Assembly (NCBI GenBank): GCA_020152595.1
Contig: JAIGNY010004475.1
Location: 1,974,001-2,038,000, forward strand
Reading direction: 5' to 3'
DNA: 64,000 bases
From: Chiridota heheva
Taxonomy: Eukaryota; Echinodermata; Holothuroidea; Apodida; Chiridotidae
Under the pieces are notes generated by a model. That model was not told the origin of the DNA. It made no database searches and saw nothing but the letters and a program-made list of their open reading frames with translations. Shown one piece after another: positions 20,770-33,209 of the stretch. The translations under genes and the position numbers were made by a program. How positions within the stretch are numbered: the stretch's first letter is position 1; each line of letters begins with the position of its first letter.

Positions 20770-23700
20770 AAAGTTGGACTTGGCGTTAGGTGGTGTGTTC
20801 TTTGTTTTATAATGTTCATATTATAATAAGGAATCATGTTATAATAAGGAATTATGCAAAATAAGTTAGCTTTTAGTTTTTATTCAAACGTACTAACGTT
20901 ACACAAATAGAAACAGAGAAATAAAACAAACAATACAATGATGAATTGTACAATAGAAGTTTTTAATATTCACAAATAAAAATACCTACTTGTAAAGTAT
21001 GTTCACTGGTGGCACTACCTCTTCAGTAAGGTTTCAAATTAGCCGCTGATGAGTACCGTTTAAAACTATGACAGCAGACACGAAATCACCTCGAACTTCG
21101 GAGTGTAACTTGACAAACAATGCAGGATCTTAGAGAAACAACACAGGATCTAGAGAAACAACACAGGAATAATTCTTGAATAACAACAATAGCAAAAGGT
21201 TTCAGGCCTACACTTATATACATAAATTGACTGAAGGTAGCAGGAACTCAGGAAGTAATGTCATTACTAATGAACTGACGGCACATGACATTGTATACAA
21301 CGTTAGTCTGCTTACATGTATGTTTACACAATATATTCATGTCATTCAAACAACATATGCGTGCCAAGGTTTGGGAGACACTCGATTTAGATTGATAACC
21401 CAGATTTTCGTAGTTTCTACTAATCTTTTTCAAAAAAAAAACTTAGTGATTCTGATAATATTGTAATAAGGTGTGTTGCGAGGAAGATGAACGAGTGATT
21501 GATTATGAGTTGTTTGTTGACACCTTTGATTTTCACGCAAATTCAGGAACATGTGACTTTGTTTTGAATTTGATATGTAGTCAGGTGACTTTCTAGAAAC
21601 TAGGACATAAATTTTGTAGTAGCTCAACATATATTTTGGGGTGGGTATAAGCCTGTTTCTGTTAGTGGTATTGGAAATTTTGGTAAAATTTGGCAGCATT
21701 TCCCGAAAACTGAAGAAAATTTTGCGCAAATAGAAGGAAGTTACCCGAAAATGAAAGAAATTTCGAAAACGAGAGAGTTCCCGCAATGTGAAGAAAATTT
21801 CTCGACAATGAAGAAATTTCCCGAAATCGAAGAAATTTCCCGAAAACGAAGAAAATACAACGAGATTTCCCGAATATGAACGAAATTTCTCAACAGCAAT
21901 GTTTGATGGAAACTTGATTTACCAGCCTAGTGCGATTTCCCTATTTGTAACCAGGAAATTGTGGAGGTTCTTGTCCCCTTTCACCTCTAGAGTATCCGCA
22001 ATTAAAGGCCATCCATCTATCGTGATTAAAATGTGGTGGCGTACAATTTATTCCAAAATGATACTGATTGGCCTATCAATGTAAGTGCACACTGTAAATG
22101 TGTTTCGATCAATCAAAAAACAGAATTTTGATTTTATTTACCTCGTACGTTAAAAACGACAACTGGCCTTTAATATATTAATATGTTGGTTGAAAAATTA
22201 TACTTGTATTGCTTTTCTCCCTTAAAGAGGATTGTGGCCCCCTAAATGTGAATCCTGGCTACGCCACTGGTTATGTGCGATGGATCAGTAGCTTATCCAG
22301 CTTGAGCACCCAGAGTGGCAAACTTTAGCACAAAAACAATCATGCAATTATCGACGGAAATGTGTCAAAAACGTGTGTACGAAATACAAGGGGAGGAGGG
22401 AGGGGACCCATGAATACTTTGATTGGGAGTAGGAGATAACCCCTAAAATACTTTCAGTTTGTTTTAATATCAATATTTTTAGAGTATTTTTTTCTCTAAA
22501 TTCAGGGTTGGTAGCCTATATTTCCTTTTCGAAGCCAAACAATTTTTATTAGACTTGTTTAATTGTTATTTGTTAAAATGTTATTTGCCTTGAACTGATA
22601 TTTTTTTCTTCTCAAATTGGCTGCTCGTACTTGTTTGGTCACGAATAAATCTTCTTTGACTTTTGGAGACTTTTTCCTTTGGAGATTTCTTTTGTTGGAA
22701 TAAACTTATTTGATGGCAAAAAATGTTGTTTGTCTCAAGTTACTAAACTTCTCTCAAAAGTGTTGATGGAGAATAAAAAGTAATCAACAAAATCATTTTC
22801 TGACGTCGTTTGGACCACGTAATATTATGCATACATAGGAGTTACGTGAAACTGACAGGAAGGTCGTAGTATTGTGCAATTCAGGACACTTGACCCTCCC
22901 AAGAACTTCCGCCAGTGGCCGATCTCTTATTGTCTTGATTATAGTTTGATTTTATTTTTTTTAAATTGATTTGGAATGATCTACCTCGTGCCTTGCTCCA
23001 TACTTTAATGTTGAACCTGACCGGAAAGTGGCTGCTCGTCTTAATTGTTGGTCAACTCTTCAAACGTTTGTTGACATGTTTTATTTCCTGATGTTATAAA
23101 ATGTTACTGTTAATAATCGTAGATAACTACTTGGTTTAAAATATGAGAAGTTTAGTATAGCTCTCCACGTGGGCAAAAAAATCCTGTTTATTCTAGTCTC
23201 TAAAAAATTGCGCCCTCTCTTTCGGTGAAATGCCCTTTGAAATAATACACTCGTATCACTTGGGATTTACGGTATTAGTTTACAATCAGCACATTATCTT
23301 TACAATATTCGTACCAAATTCACAGGAGAAAAGGTTTTGCCCTTTCCCCCAGGGACTCATAGCTATCCTAAAGTTTCATTAGGGGATCCAACACGACCCA
23401 GAGTGGTCAGATACGACTATAAATGTTCGATTTCAACTTCAACCACTGTTTTTTCTTTGCTGATTTGATTCAAATCGTGCATTGGGGTAGGGTGGCAAAT
23501 ATTTGGGATCCTCCCCATTCCCCACGGTGGGTATTCACTGAAGTTCCCCCACTGATTGCACGTGGCTGTGGGGATGTCTTTTGTCACATGCTAACGAAAA
23601 TGCTTATATTTACATGAAACAATTAACTACGGACCGGGTCCAAGACTTCACTTAGCAGCTTATTGCGGCCAGTTACGATTTGACATGTTCGATTTCAACT

Positions 23701-24075
23701 TCGATCACACGCGAATTCTCAGTAAAAAAACCCCAACAACACTGACAAAAAACACCTATCAGGTCAAAATTCCTCAACTTTGTTTTGCCAGAAATCTTAG
23801 CGATGAATTTTTGCGCTACGACTAACCTATTTGCCACATCTACATACATGTATGAACTTACATTATATTGCCAATATAATTTCCGTCATTTCTGCATGAA
23901 CACTAGACCATGTATGCATATTGAAGTTTGTCCCTCTGGTTTCCACAGCCAGACAGCTGGATACTCCACTGGTAAAGAATTTAATACGGTATATTCCGTG
24001 AATTGATTTGTAGGCAGGGCGCATTTAATAGTTGTGCACTTTTCTGCATAAAAACTAGACCACCTTCATTTTTCC
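20770..24075. other. intergenic with short repeats and one MITE
   Basis: No gene recognised. Holds GAAATTTCCCGAAAA-type short repeats (about 21655-21900), the TTAA-flanked MITE at 22006-22169, and a local duplication of ATGTTCGATTTCAACTTC (about 23422 and 23684). Confidence 0.45.
22006..22169. mobile_element. 164-bp MITE, TTAA-flanked; partner at 28877-29034
   Basis: TTAA at 22002-22005 and 22170-22173 flanks AGGCCATCC...CAACTGGCCT. The reverse complement of the whole unit recurs at 28877-29034, including GTACGCC-CCACAT and TGGTCAA-like internal matches. The right TTAA of the partner is degraded. Confidence 0.7.
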
Positions 24076-24078
24076 GCC

Positions 24079-24476
24079 TCAATGTGGGCTGCATAAGGGA
24101 TGACCCATGTGGGCAACATAGGGGGAAATCTGAGCAAGCTCATGTGGGCTGCATATTGGCTGACCCATGTGGGTAACACATGGGGAAACCTGGGCAAGCC
24201 CTTGTGGGCGGTTTAATAGCTGGCCCATGTAGGCAACATATGGAAACAATTTCGGTAATCTCATGTGGGCGGCGTATGGGCTGGCCCATATGGGCACATG
24301 GAAACAACAAAAACCTGAGCAATCCCACATGGGCAGAGTATGGGTTGGTCCATATAAGAGTTAAAAGGGTAAAAACTTAGGCAAGTTCATGTGGGCAGCA
24401 TATGGGTCGGCCGATATGGGTATCATATTGGAAATACATGGCCAAGCCCTTGTAGGCAGAATATGGGTTGGCCCAT
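24079..24476. repeat. minisatellite, about 60-bp unit, left half
   Basis: Units of the type CATGTGGGCAGCATATGGGT, CGGCCCATATGGGTATCAT, GGAAAAACCTGGGCAAGCC. The array is interrupted by the solo LTR and resumes at 25464. Confidence 0.9.
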
Positions 24477-25463
24477 TGTCACACAGTGAGTAAGTAGGAA
24501 AACAAATTGGTTTTAAACCACCTCATTTGCATACGGAATAGCAGAGAAAACTTATTATGTAATCGGCAAAATAAAGGTGTTGACCAATTTCTCAGTGTGG
24601 GTAGTTAGTTGCTGCACAACAGACAAACTGGGAGGTCGGAATTTCTAGTGTCAGTGAGGACACAAGCGGTAGTTAATGAGAATTACCGATTATATCAAAA
24701 ATGTAACTATTTTGTCATTGAGGACAGACTTTTCGACTTATAGTTAATGAGAACTATTTCATTGGAAAAAGTGTTTGTCATTGAGGACAGTGAGTTATTT
24801 TTATCTTGTTAATAAAGACGTAGGTGAGGGAGTTATGTGCAGTCTGAGAGAGTCGGTATAACCTTTCGTCAGTAACTCGGTCTACCCTGGCACAGCATAT
24901 GGTACCAGGTGTAGGAGTTAAAGCTAGATGTCCAACCAAGAGATTTCAGATGATTAATTACGCGTACCTTAGATGACCAACCACTGCAAGCGTTTCTAGT
25001 TGATTAGTTTAGCGTATCTGGATGTCCGACAAAGCGTTGATGCTTAACTAAGCGTACTTGTCCATCAAAGCATATTCAGATCGATGTCGGCGTATTCAGA
25101 TGTCCAATAAAAGCGCATCAATATGTCGATATTAAACGTAGAATGGTGATCGCATAAAGCATGGTGTATTCAGGTTAAAGCGTATATACTTGAGAAAAAG
25201 CTTACTCATTGAACGTCACAGCTGTTACGCAAAGAGTAACTAGAGTAAAGTGTTTGTTTCTATTTTGTTTTGTGGTATAAGATACCGCACAGATGTATAT
25301 ATAGTTGTGATGTTTTGTTATGTTGAATAAAGAAAGGCAAAAATTATCTTTTGCTTCTTATAAAACTGAAACGATGGTTCGAGTCATTATTCTTGGGTGT
25401 GTTTCAACTGGGTGACCTTTTCAAACAGTCTAACTTCGCTTTACGATTCCATAACCTGTGACA
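24477..25463. mobile_element. solo LTR, 987 bp, with 5-bp target duplication
   Basis: Begins TGTCACACAG and ends CTGTGACA: terminal TG...CA with a TGTCACA/TGTGACA inverted repeat. It is flanked by CCCAT at 24472-24476 and 25464-25468. It contains ATATATAG (about 25295) and AATAAA (about 25324), compatible with promoter and poly-A functions read on the plus strand. It splits a minisatellite. No internal retrotransposon sequence remains, so it is the usual product of LTR-LTR recombination. Confidence 0.82.
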
Positions 25464-25690
25464 CCCATATGGGATTTATATGGGTAAAAACTGGGCAAGT
25501 TCATGTGGCTAGCATGGGTCGGCCCCTATGGATATCATATGGGAAATACCTGGCCAAGCCCATGTGGGCAGAATATGGGTTAGTCCACATGGGAATCATA
25601 TGGGTAAAAACTGGGAAAGTTCATGTGGGCAGCATATGGGTCGGCCCATATGGGTATCATATGGGAAAAACCTGGGAATGCCCAAGTGGC
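25464..25690. repeat. minisatellite, right half
   Basis: Continuation of the array at 24079-24476, with the same units (GGGCAGCATATGGGTCGGCC and CATATGGGAAAAACCTGGG). Confidence 0.9.
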
Positions 25691-26204
25691 CATGGAAAAC
25701 CTCGCGATGGGAGGAAAAACTTTCCAAGTAGGTAGAATTTCGATGTTTTAGACTGTGGGCCAATGCTCAAAATTCCCTTCCTATCTAGAGTTTCGTAGTC
25801 CACCTCTTTGGGCTTAAAAAAAAAAAAAAAACATAAATCTGGTGGGAATAACTTGTTGCACGTTAAAGAGTAATTAGCACAAAAAAATAAGTTCATTTGA
25901 TGTGAAGGGCGCCCTCTGTTATAAAAAACGTTGTTTTTTTGGCCATTTATATGCCCACGACTGCTGCCAATCCACTGATTTTGTGACTTAGGACACAGGA
26001 CAAAGTGATGGCTTTCATTAAAATGCTGTTTTTGATTAATTCTTCTTTTAAATGACACAATGTAGTCAGTCTCTGACTATAGAAAGAAATTACGGTCAAC
26101 AGGTCAATGGGAAGATTAACTGTTCTCAATCTTACTGTCTTACTGATTTTTAATCTGCTGAATATAAAAGCCTGAGTCGCTGTTATTGTTGTATTGTCTA
26201 CTAA

Positions 26205-26545
26205 CTATGGTGTAGCGGTTGTCATACATGTCTACAAACCACGAGGCCCTAGGGTCAAGCCTGGGTTGGGTAGACACGCCAGTGCACCACAACTGGTTAT
26301 CAAAGGCCGTGGGCACGTTGGGTTAGGTAGACACGCCAGTGCACCACAACTGGTTATCAAAGGCCGTGGACATTGACTTGGTTGTCGATGTTATGTCTGT
26401 CCGTACGTCGTACCTATGTTCTCGTTTGGTTCGTATTAAGCGTTTCGTGATAGCATTGTTACTGTCATAACCGAATACGCATGCGACGACCCCGTCATTG
26501 CAAATGTGTGTTCACTCGTCGTCGTCGATTGTTGTAAAATAAATT
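26205..26545 (+). repeat. tRNA-derived SINE with internal duplication
   Basis: The head ATGGTGTAGCGGTTGTCATA resembles a tRNA box A, and GGGTCAAGCCTGGG resembles box B. Then two copies of TAGACACGCCAGTGCACCAC plus AACTGGTTATCAAAGGCCGT (about 26269 and 26328), a body through TCGTATTAAGCGTTTCGTGA, and a GTCGTCGTCG tail. The body recurs at 37808-38062. Confidence 0.75.
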
Positions 26546-26549
26546 TTTG

Positions 26550-28870
26550 AATAACATTTTCATGAATGAATAAGCAACCACTGGTAAATAAGAGACAAAT
26601 CCAGGACTTTGAAGACTTGAATTCAAATTTGAATTCAAGACTTTAAACAGTATGGTGAAGTTGTAGAACAAATAACTGCAAAAATGATTTTTGCAGTTAT
26701 TTGTCTTTTCGTGATTTTTGTTGCAAAAGACTATTCCATTTTATCAAATGAATCATAACCTTTTTTTAAACATACTAACTGGGGGATGTACCCATTTTTT
26801 GATTGCCCCTCCCTGCAGTGGTGAGTTATCTAACCCTATGAAAATATCCCTATGAAATTAATATATTGTATGTAAATTCTAATAATGAGTCACTAAGCTG
26901 GGGCTAACGATTGATTTAACCATTTAAGGGCCTGTAATCTGAATTTTTTGAACTTTATATAAGGTTGTCACATCATTGTGTAGGTATGTCAATTCAATAA
27001 TAGAACCTTGTTTCATATGCTAGATTACAGGATCCAAAAAGTGGACAAGTCAATTTGCCACATACAGTGCAGTATATGAATGTAGAACAACCAGTCGAGA
27101 AGTGCACGACTGCATGCAGGAATACCTTAAAAAGAGGAAATATTGAAGTCTTTAGACATATATTATTATTATTATCTAAAAAACAAAAAACATAAAATGG
27201 TATTAACTTAGTCCAGCTAAAATGGTAGTCCAGCCGGGGTGGGGGTTGGGAGTAGGAGTGGGAAGGGGGTTCGTCCTAGCGAAAGAGCCACCTTTTGTTG
27301 AGTAAGTGCAAATCTGAAAATATATTAAGCACCGGAATTTCAAAGGTTGTTGCCCTTTTATACGAAAAACGAATCCCCTTTTTAAATTCCTGAACCCCTT
27401 TTGTTGGAAAGCGACTTTTCGAGTTTAAAAAAACTTAGCACCCGGAATTTCAATATGTTTTTGCTCCTCTGTTTATACGAAAAACGAACTCCCTTTTCAA
27501 ATTCCCGGTTACGGGTCATTTGTGTTTTCTGTCACATATAACCCTTTGAACTGTTGAAAGGGTCATCCGGTAATGGATGGTATTAATAAATCAACTCAAT
27601 CGGCTAAAAGAAGGGGAAGTAGTAATATGATGGTAGGATGAGCCCCCTCCATGAGTGGCAATCTGTTCCTAAAAATTAGCAGATTAGGAGAAGATGGGTG
27701 CCACTCCCTATGCCATTCCTTCTGTTCAAGGGGTTGCCTTGTACTCCTCGTCCTAGATCATGGGAGCATCTCGAAGAGAGTAGAGTGGTCAACACCCCAG
27801 AAAATACGCCCCAAACACAGAAAAGGAGGATCATTCGCCAGAAAAATGCGTAGGAGAGTCAAATCTGTTCCAAATTAGCCCTATACTAAGCTACTGTACT
27901 GCTGTATGTAACATACAGGAGAATAAAAACAAAACAATACGGACAGAGGATTTTCTTTTGTGAACAGATGAAGGTTGCTGTATGTGTTTCAAAGCCGAGT
28001 GTTTGGGGAAAGCATAACTTGATGACGTACTGTATAGGATTCACCTCAGGTGACTTTGGTCTGTGGACAGGTGGAGGCTAGTTTAGAAATTATAAAATAC
28101 ACGCCTCAAAAATTGTCAAAATGGACCATTTTACAACGTTTTTCATATATACATACAAATGTGTGATGAACGGGCTGTGGTAAATAATCCTTTTGTTTTT
28201 CTCTAATGGGTAGCAGTGAGCCCAAAGGATCTCAGTTATTTTCCTATCCGAGGCGGATTGTTCATCAAACAAAATGTCAATAATTACATCAACATTCGTA
28301 CATTGACATAGGTGTAGCCCAAGCTTTGTGAAACTAACCTCTTTTTTATAATTACAAAAACTAGAATGATGTAAAAAGACAGCACGTTTGTGTAAAGGCT
28401 CGACCACTGATTTTGTACAAGGAACCGTTTAGCCCACTTTGACTTGACTGGCGGCGTCTGGAACATGACGAGTATACTCATCATGCAAGGGGAACTGAGG
28501 CGTTTAGGGGAGTTTACAGGGAGCTCAGCCTAGAAATTATGCAGGTTTTGTATTTCCGGGGTAAATATTTTGAATTTAGCCGAGGAGTTGTGATTGGTGG
28601 ATCAACGTACTGCAACAAAAGATGATCAGGAGCGGAAATCGTATATACTCGTCCCACTCTTCCCAAGAGGGCTACCCCTTTTTTTTGACTTTTCAATTCT
28701 TCAGCCATTGAACAAGTTTTAACTTTTCCAGTTTTCGTCTTTTGGAAAAGTTTCAACTCGTAGCGTTTTTGGCTTTTCAAGTTTTTAGTCTTTGACAAAG
28801 TACGTTTGAGCTTTTCCGCTAGGTTTTCGTTTTTTGGCAATGTTTTTCTAGACTCGTTTTCACTTTTCAG
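26550..28870. other. intergenic, no gene recognised
   Basis: Includes a two-copy tandem of about 120 bp (27325-27405 and 27440-27515: GCACC-GGAATTTCAA...TATACGAAAAACGAA). No coding resemblance. Confidence 0.45.
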
Positions 28871-28876
28871 CTTTAA

Positions 28877-29034
28877 AGGCCAGTTGTCGTTGCTAACGTA
28901 CGAGGTAAATGAAATTCAAATCCTGCGATTTGATTGGTCAAAGCACAATGGTATAATGTGCACTTACATTGATAAGTCAGTATCGTTTGGGAATAAATTG
29001 TACGCCGCCACATCTTAATCACAATAGATGGCCT
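28877..29034. mobile_element. MITE copy, inverse of 22006-22169
   Basis: Starts AGGCCAGTTGTCGTTGC after TTAA (28873-28876) and ends ATAGATGGCCT. It is inverted relative to the copy at 22 kb. No coding content. Confidence 0.7.
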
Positions 29035-29035
29035 T

Positions 29036-30150
29036 ACCTTTTCCAGTTTTCGTCTTTTCGCAAAATTTCTTGAGTTTTCAACTTTTAAATGTTTTAACAT
29101 TTTGGGATTGAAACTTTCTGGGATTTAAAAACTTTTTGGGTTTTTACCTATTCACAATTTCAACTTTTGAGTTTTCAATGTGTGTATCGCGTTCTCAAAT
29201 TATCGCTAATTTAAAGACTACATTTACCTGCTTACAGATTGTTTTCAATTTTTATAACATTTGTTTAAAGTATCGATATGTTTACATTTTAAGATTTAAT
29301 TAAGGTTTAGAATCTTTATATATTGTAACTTTGCTGTTTGAATGTTTCATATGAAGATTAACTTGTTTATTGGTGTTTTTCAAAAGTTTTAATAATTTAA
29401 TTGATCAAATCACTATATTTTCTTTTTTCATGTATTGTAGTTTTCATGTTTAAATTTGCATCGATTTCTAGATTTAATTTGTTCTAATTTTGTATTTTAT
29501 TTGTTTTTATAATTCACGTTCTTTAGTTTTCAAAGTTCATCTATTGATTTTGTTTTCGTTTCCAAAGTTGATTTTCTTGTTCTAATTATATCATTTTTTG
29601 TTTTTAAATTTGATTTTGTTTTTCAATTAATTTTGGCCCATACTATGACAAAGGATAAGAAAACTTGAAATTCCGTGAACAGCAAATCTTTTCAGTTTCC
29701 ATTGTTTCCCACCTCATAAACATCACGGCTACGCGCGGTAGCCGCCGGGTACAATCCCAGACGGTGTTTTTATTATGCAAATTTTGATCAGCATTTTTCA
29801 AAAAGAAACACAAAGTATTAGGCTAATTCCTGATTCTTAAAGAGAATCCTTAACATTGTTATATACACATATAAAGTTTTGTTTGGACATTATTTGAATG
29901 ACTGTATAATCAGATAATTGCTTAAGTTTTAAATTCATACGACGGAGCATTTTTTAAAGTTGGAAGGTGGGGTGCGGGAAAGCACAGGGCCGTAATTCCT
30001 GGGGATAGCACTTTTCAGCAGAATTAAAAAGATTAAGTACATTTCTGGTAAATTCCCTCTTCCCCCCGCTCTTCTCCCCCCTCCTCCCCACACGCACTTT
30101 TGGGAATAAATGGCCATGTTCCCCACTTTTCAAATGATAATTACGGCGTT
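29036..30150. other. AT-rich stretch upstream of orphan fucosidase exon
   Basis: T-rich plus strand with TTTTCAACTTTT-type low-complexity sequence. No upstream fucosidase exons found here. Confidence 0.4.
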
Positions 30151-30153
30151 GAG

Positions 30154-30315
30154 GAAACTTCCTGTTGAATTTTGGACCAACCAACGATGGACGAATCATG
30201 CCAGTCTTTAGGAACGTCTACGTGACATGGGAGCTTGGCTGAAAATCAATGGAGAAGCCATCTATGAATCCTCTCCATGGGATCATCAAAATGATACCAT
30301 CACCAAGAATGTTTG
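30154..30315 (+). pseudogene. orphan alpha-L-fucosidase 3' exon, frameshifted
   Basis: Encodes NFLLNFGPTNDGRIMPVF and then, one base out of frame, [20 protein letters not shown] followed by PW. These match the GH29 region just before the C-terminal beta domain. Acceptor-like GAG at 30151-30153, donor GTGAGT at 30316-30321. Length 162 bp is one less than the 163 that fits the border phases, and the gap falls where GTCTTT-AGGAACG would need one more base. No other fucosidase exon lies within several kb on this strand, so this is a relic or the end of a gene whose other exons are unrecognised. Confidence 0.8.
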
Positions 30316-30321
30316 GTGAGT

Positions 30322-31885
30322 AACAATTACATTCTCTTGTCTTTATTGCAGTGGTAGTCGGCTAGGAGTATAGACTTTTTCAAATCTGAATCAGCAATTT
30401 CTGGAAAACTAATTGAAATAATGTCACATGGCCGAAATTCATGTGTCCCTAAAGGACCAATCGTATACTGGGGGAATCTTATTGACCAATCAAATACTGG
30501 GGGATTCTTGGCTGTCTGCACAATTTACGCACGGTATGGGACCAAGCATATTAAAAAAAAATCTACGTGCGTTATACAAGAAGGTAAAACATGCATAGGC
30601 GGCGGAACCGGGGCACGTTCCCCACTTTTCTCAAAATGTATACATTTTAAAAGTGCCCCTTTTCAGAAGGAAAAATGTTCTTTCAAAGAGGACAAGTGCT
30701 GTTTTAGAGAAGGAACATACCCTTTCAAACATTGAAAACCTTTTTTCATCATATATATATATATATGATTTGTAATTAAAGAAAGTAACACATATATTGC
30801 CCTGAAAAGACTGTAAATGTGAAATTTCACGCGCTTTGCAAACATACACTATTCTGATTTTTCCATAGAACAAAGTTGGGGCTCAACAGCCCTATACATA
30901 CTAGACAATATTTGAATTTTTCATAGGCCCCTACTTGAAACGCCTTCGCCTCTTCCTTCCTATGTTTTCCCAGCTGGTAATTTGTACAAACTTTTAAAAT
31001 AGGGCTTTTTTAGAGTATGTGAGCAACAACAAATTTCATAAGTGGGGTATCTTTGGAATGGGCCATGCAGGGCAAAACCTTTTATTTGCACCTAGGACAT
31101 TGTAATGGCATAAACTGACGTACCCTCTCCCCATCTTCTTTGTAATGTTTAATAGGTGCTTCTTTACAGATTAACAGAGATAAACAAACGTGTTATTCAA
31201 AATAGTAGAATATATTTAAGTCCCCTTATTATTATAATTGATCTTTTTATTGACAGATTAAAGAAAGTAACACAAACATCAAGCAAAATACCTCACATTT
31301 CGCTTGCGGAGTGTCTTTAGATTTGGGTTCTAGAAAAAACATACAATGGAACACTTACCACTGATTCGCTAAAGACTGGGTGTAAATTTGGGCCATCTGG
31401 TCTAATTTATACTAAAAATAGTTACATTTCTTATTCTTAGCAGCAAAAAAAATGTTGGCCTCCATAAGGCCCTTTTGCTTTTCACATCATTTTAGACATT
31501 AGGTATTTTGATTCATGAAGCATACAATGGCTAATCACTGATGATCTATAAGTCTAAATCCTGGATTTCAAAACTTATGATCTATACAATTTCCAATTCA
31601 GCAATTGTAGATTTAAATATAATCGTTATATTTTACCGAATTTTGAACCACAATATCTTGAATTTTCAAAGCTGTAAATTAAAAAAGAAGGAAAAATGGG
31701 TCACCAATGATGTTCGAACCTACACAAGTTTAGAAATTTTTCGTGGGGGGGTGGAAGGGTGGGGGTTTGACCAATATAAAGTTATAATGCTGTGCTACTT
31801 GCTTTGAAAATACGATAGTTGGAGAGTGCCCTTCAGATCCTGCTCCCTACTTTCAAACATCTTCCGCTGCTTCTGAAACATGCAC
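30322..31885. other. intergenic, nothing recognised
   Basis: Searched by eye for a terminal fucosidase exon and found none. AT-rich with a short (AT)n at about 30752. Confidence 0.4.
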
Positions 31886-31929
31886 GCATTATTGTTTATA
31901 ATTGTTCCTCCAGCAACTGCAGCTTATTA

Positions 31930-32155
31930 GTTGGTTGGGGAACATTCCCCAGCAAATGATGGAGAACATTTCCCCAGCAACTGATGGGGGACATTCCCCA
32001 GCAACTGATGGGGGACGTTTCCCAGCAACTGATGGGAGACATTCCCAGCAACTGATGGGGGACATTCCCCAGCAACTGATGGGGACATTCCCCAGCAAGT
32101 GATGGGAAACATTCCCCCATCAAGTGATGGGGAACATTCCCCAGCAAGTAATCAT
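31930..32155. repeat. minisatellite, about 23-24 bp unit
   Basis: About ten copies of CATTCCCCAGCAACTGATGG with GG/GA spacing variants. Confidence 0.95.
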
Positions 32156-32654
32156 GTTTGGCTAAAATTGGTTAGAAAAGGGACATCTGGGAAATATTAT
32201 CTCTGGATTGCTATGAACAGATGATATGGTCATGTAATGAAAATAGGAATATGTCTTCAGAATGTACTTTTTAGCACAGTAACTCATCCAACATTTATTA
32301 TTGATTAAAGGAATGATGACTTGTGATCTTAAATTTTATGGATGAATACACTTAATCATAATGCTGAGTTGAATTTGAAGATACCCGCTGCATTCACACA
32401 GACGTAGGAAATAACTTTCCCCAAAATTTATATTTTAGGGCAGACTTATAATCGGGCTCCTATGCTTGTGTGCAATCATTAGTTCAAATGAATTTATAAT
32501 TGGAGTTATGAGCAGCTCTAGTTAGTCCATTGTAATGATTGGGTATTTACAAAAATATCCTATTTTTATTTAACTTGTTGATTTATAGTCAGAAATGCAG
32601 AAAAATTAAGTAGTTGACTGTTGCACAACTGGAGGTGGCCATATCTCCTTATCG

Positions 32655-32800
32655 TTTAAATTATTTCCCTCTAAACTGCTAAATAAAAGGCGGCTTTTGC
32701 AATTATATTCCCAACCTCTCGTACCGGCTCATTGCCTGGTGGTCATTATTTCAGTTCTCACGTTGGTGCCGTAATAAAGCTCTCCCGACGAAGGAAAATT
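32655..32800. repeat. direct repeat with 34065-34205
   Basis: TTTCCCTCTAAA...TAAATAAAAGGCGGCTTTTG, a CTCGTACC stretch and ATTTCAGTTC...GGTGCCGTAAT recur at 34065-34205 in the same order. Both copies lie on the 3' side of the aquaporin gene. Origin unknown. Confidence 0.7.
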
Positions 32801-32881
32801 GTTAATTCTTTTCCCCAAGATGACTGGTATAACTGAACTCTAAGACAGACTGCTTTCAATTTACCCCCTAGCGAAATCGAG

Positions 32882-33200
<319 letters not shown>

Positions 33201-33209
33201 GCAACTGCG

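Noticed and set aside
23423..23617. IVHWGRVANIWDP frame, briefly taken for a fucosidase exon 1
   Set aside because: Only HWG matches; the surrounding GH29 pattern and a splice donor are missing.
24079..25735. CRISPR-like regular spacing of conserved blocks
   Set aside because: Units are a eukaryotic minisatellite without unique spacers of constant length, and no cas genes are present.
26194..26376. Possible tRNA gene at the tRNA-like head
   Set aside because: No complete cloverleaf can be drawn; box A/B are followed by SINE body sequence repeated at 37.8 kb.
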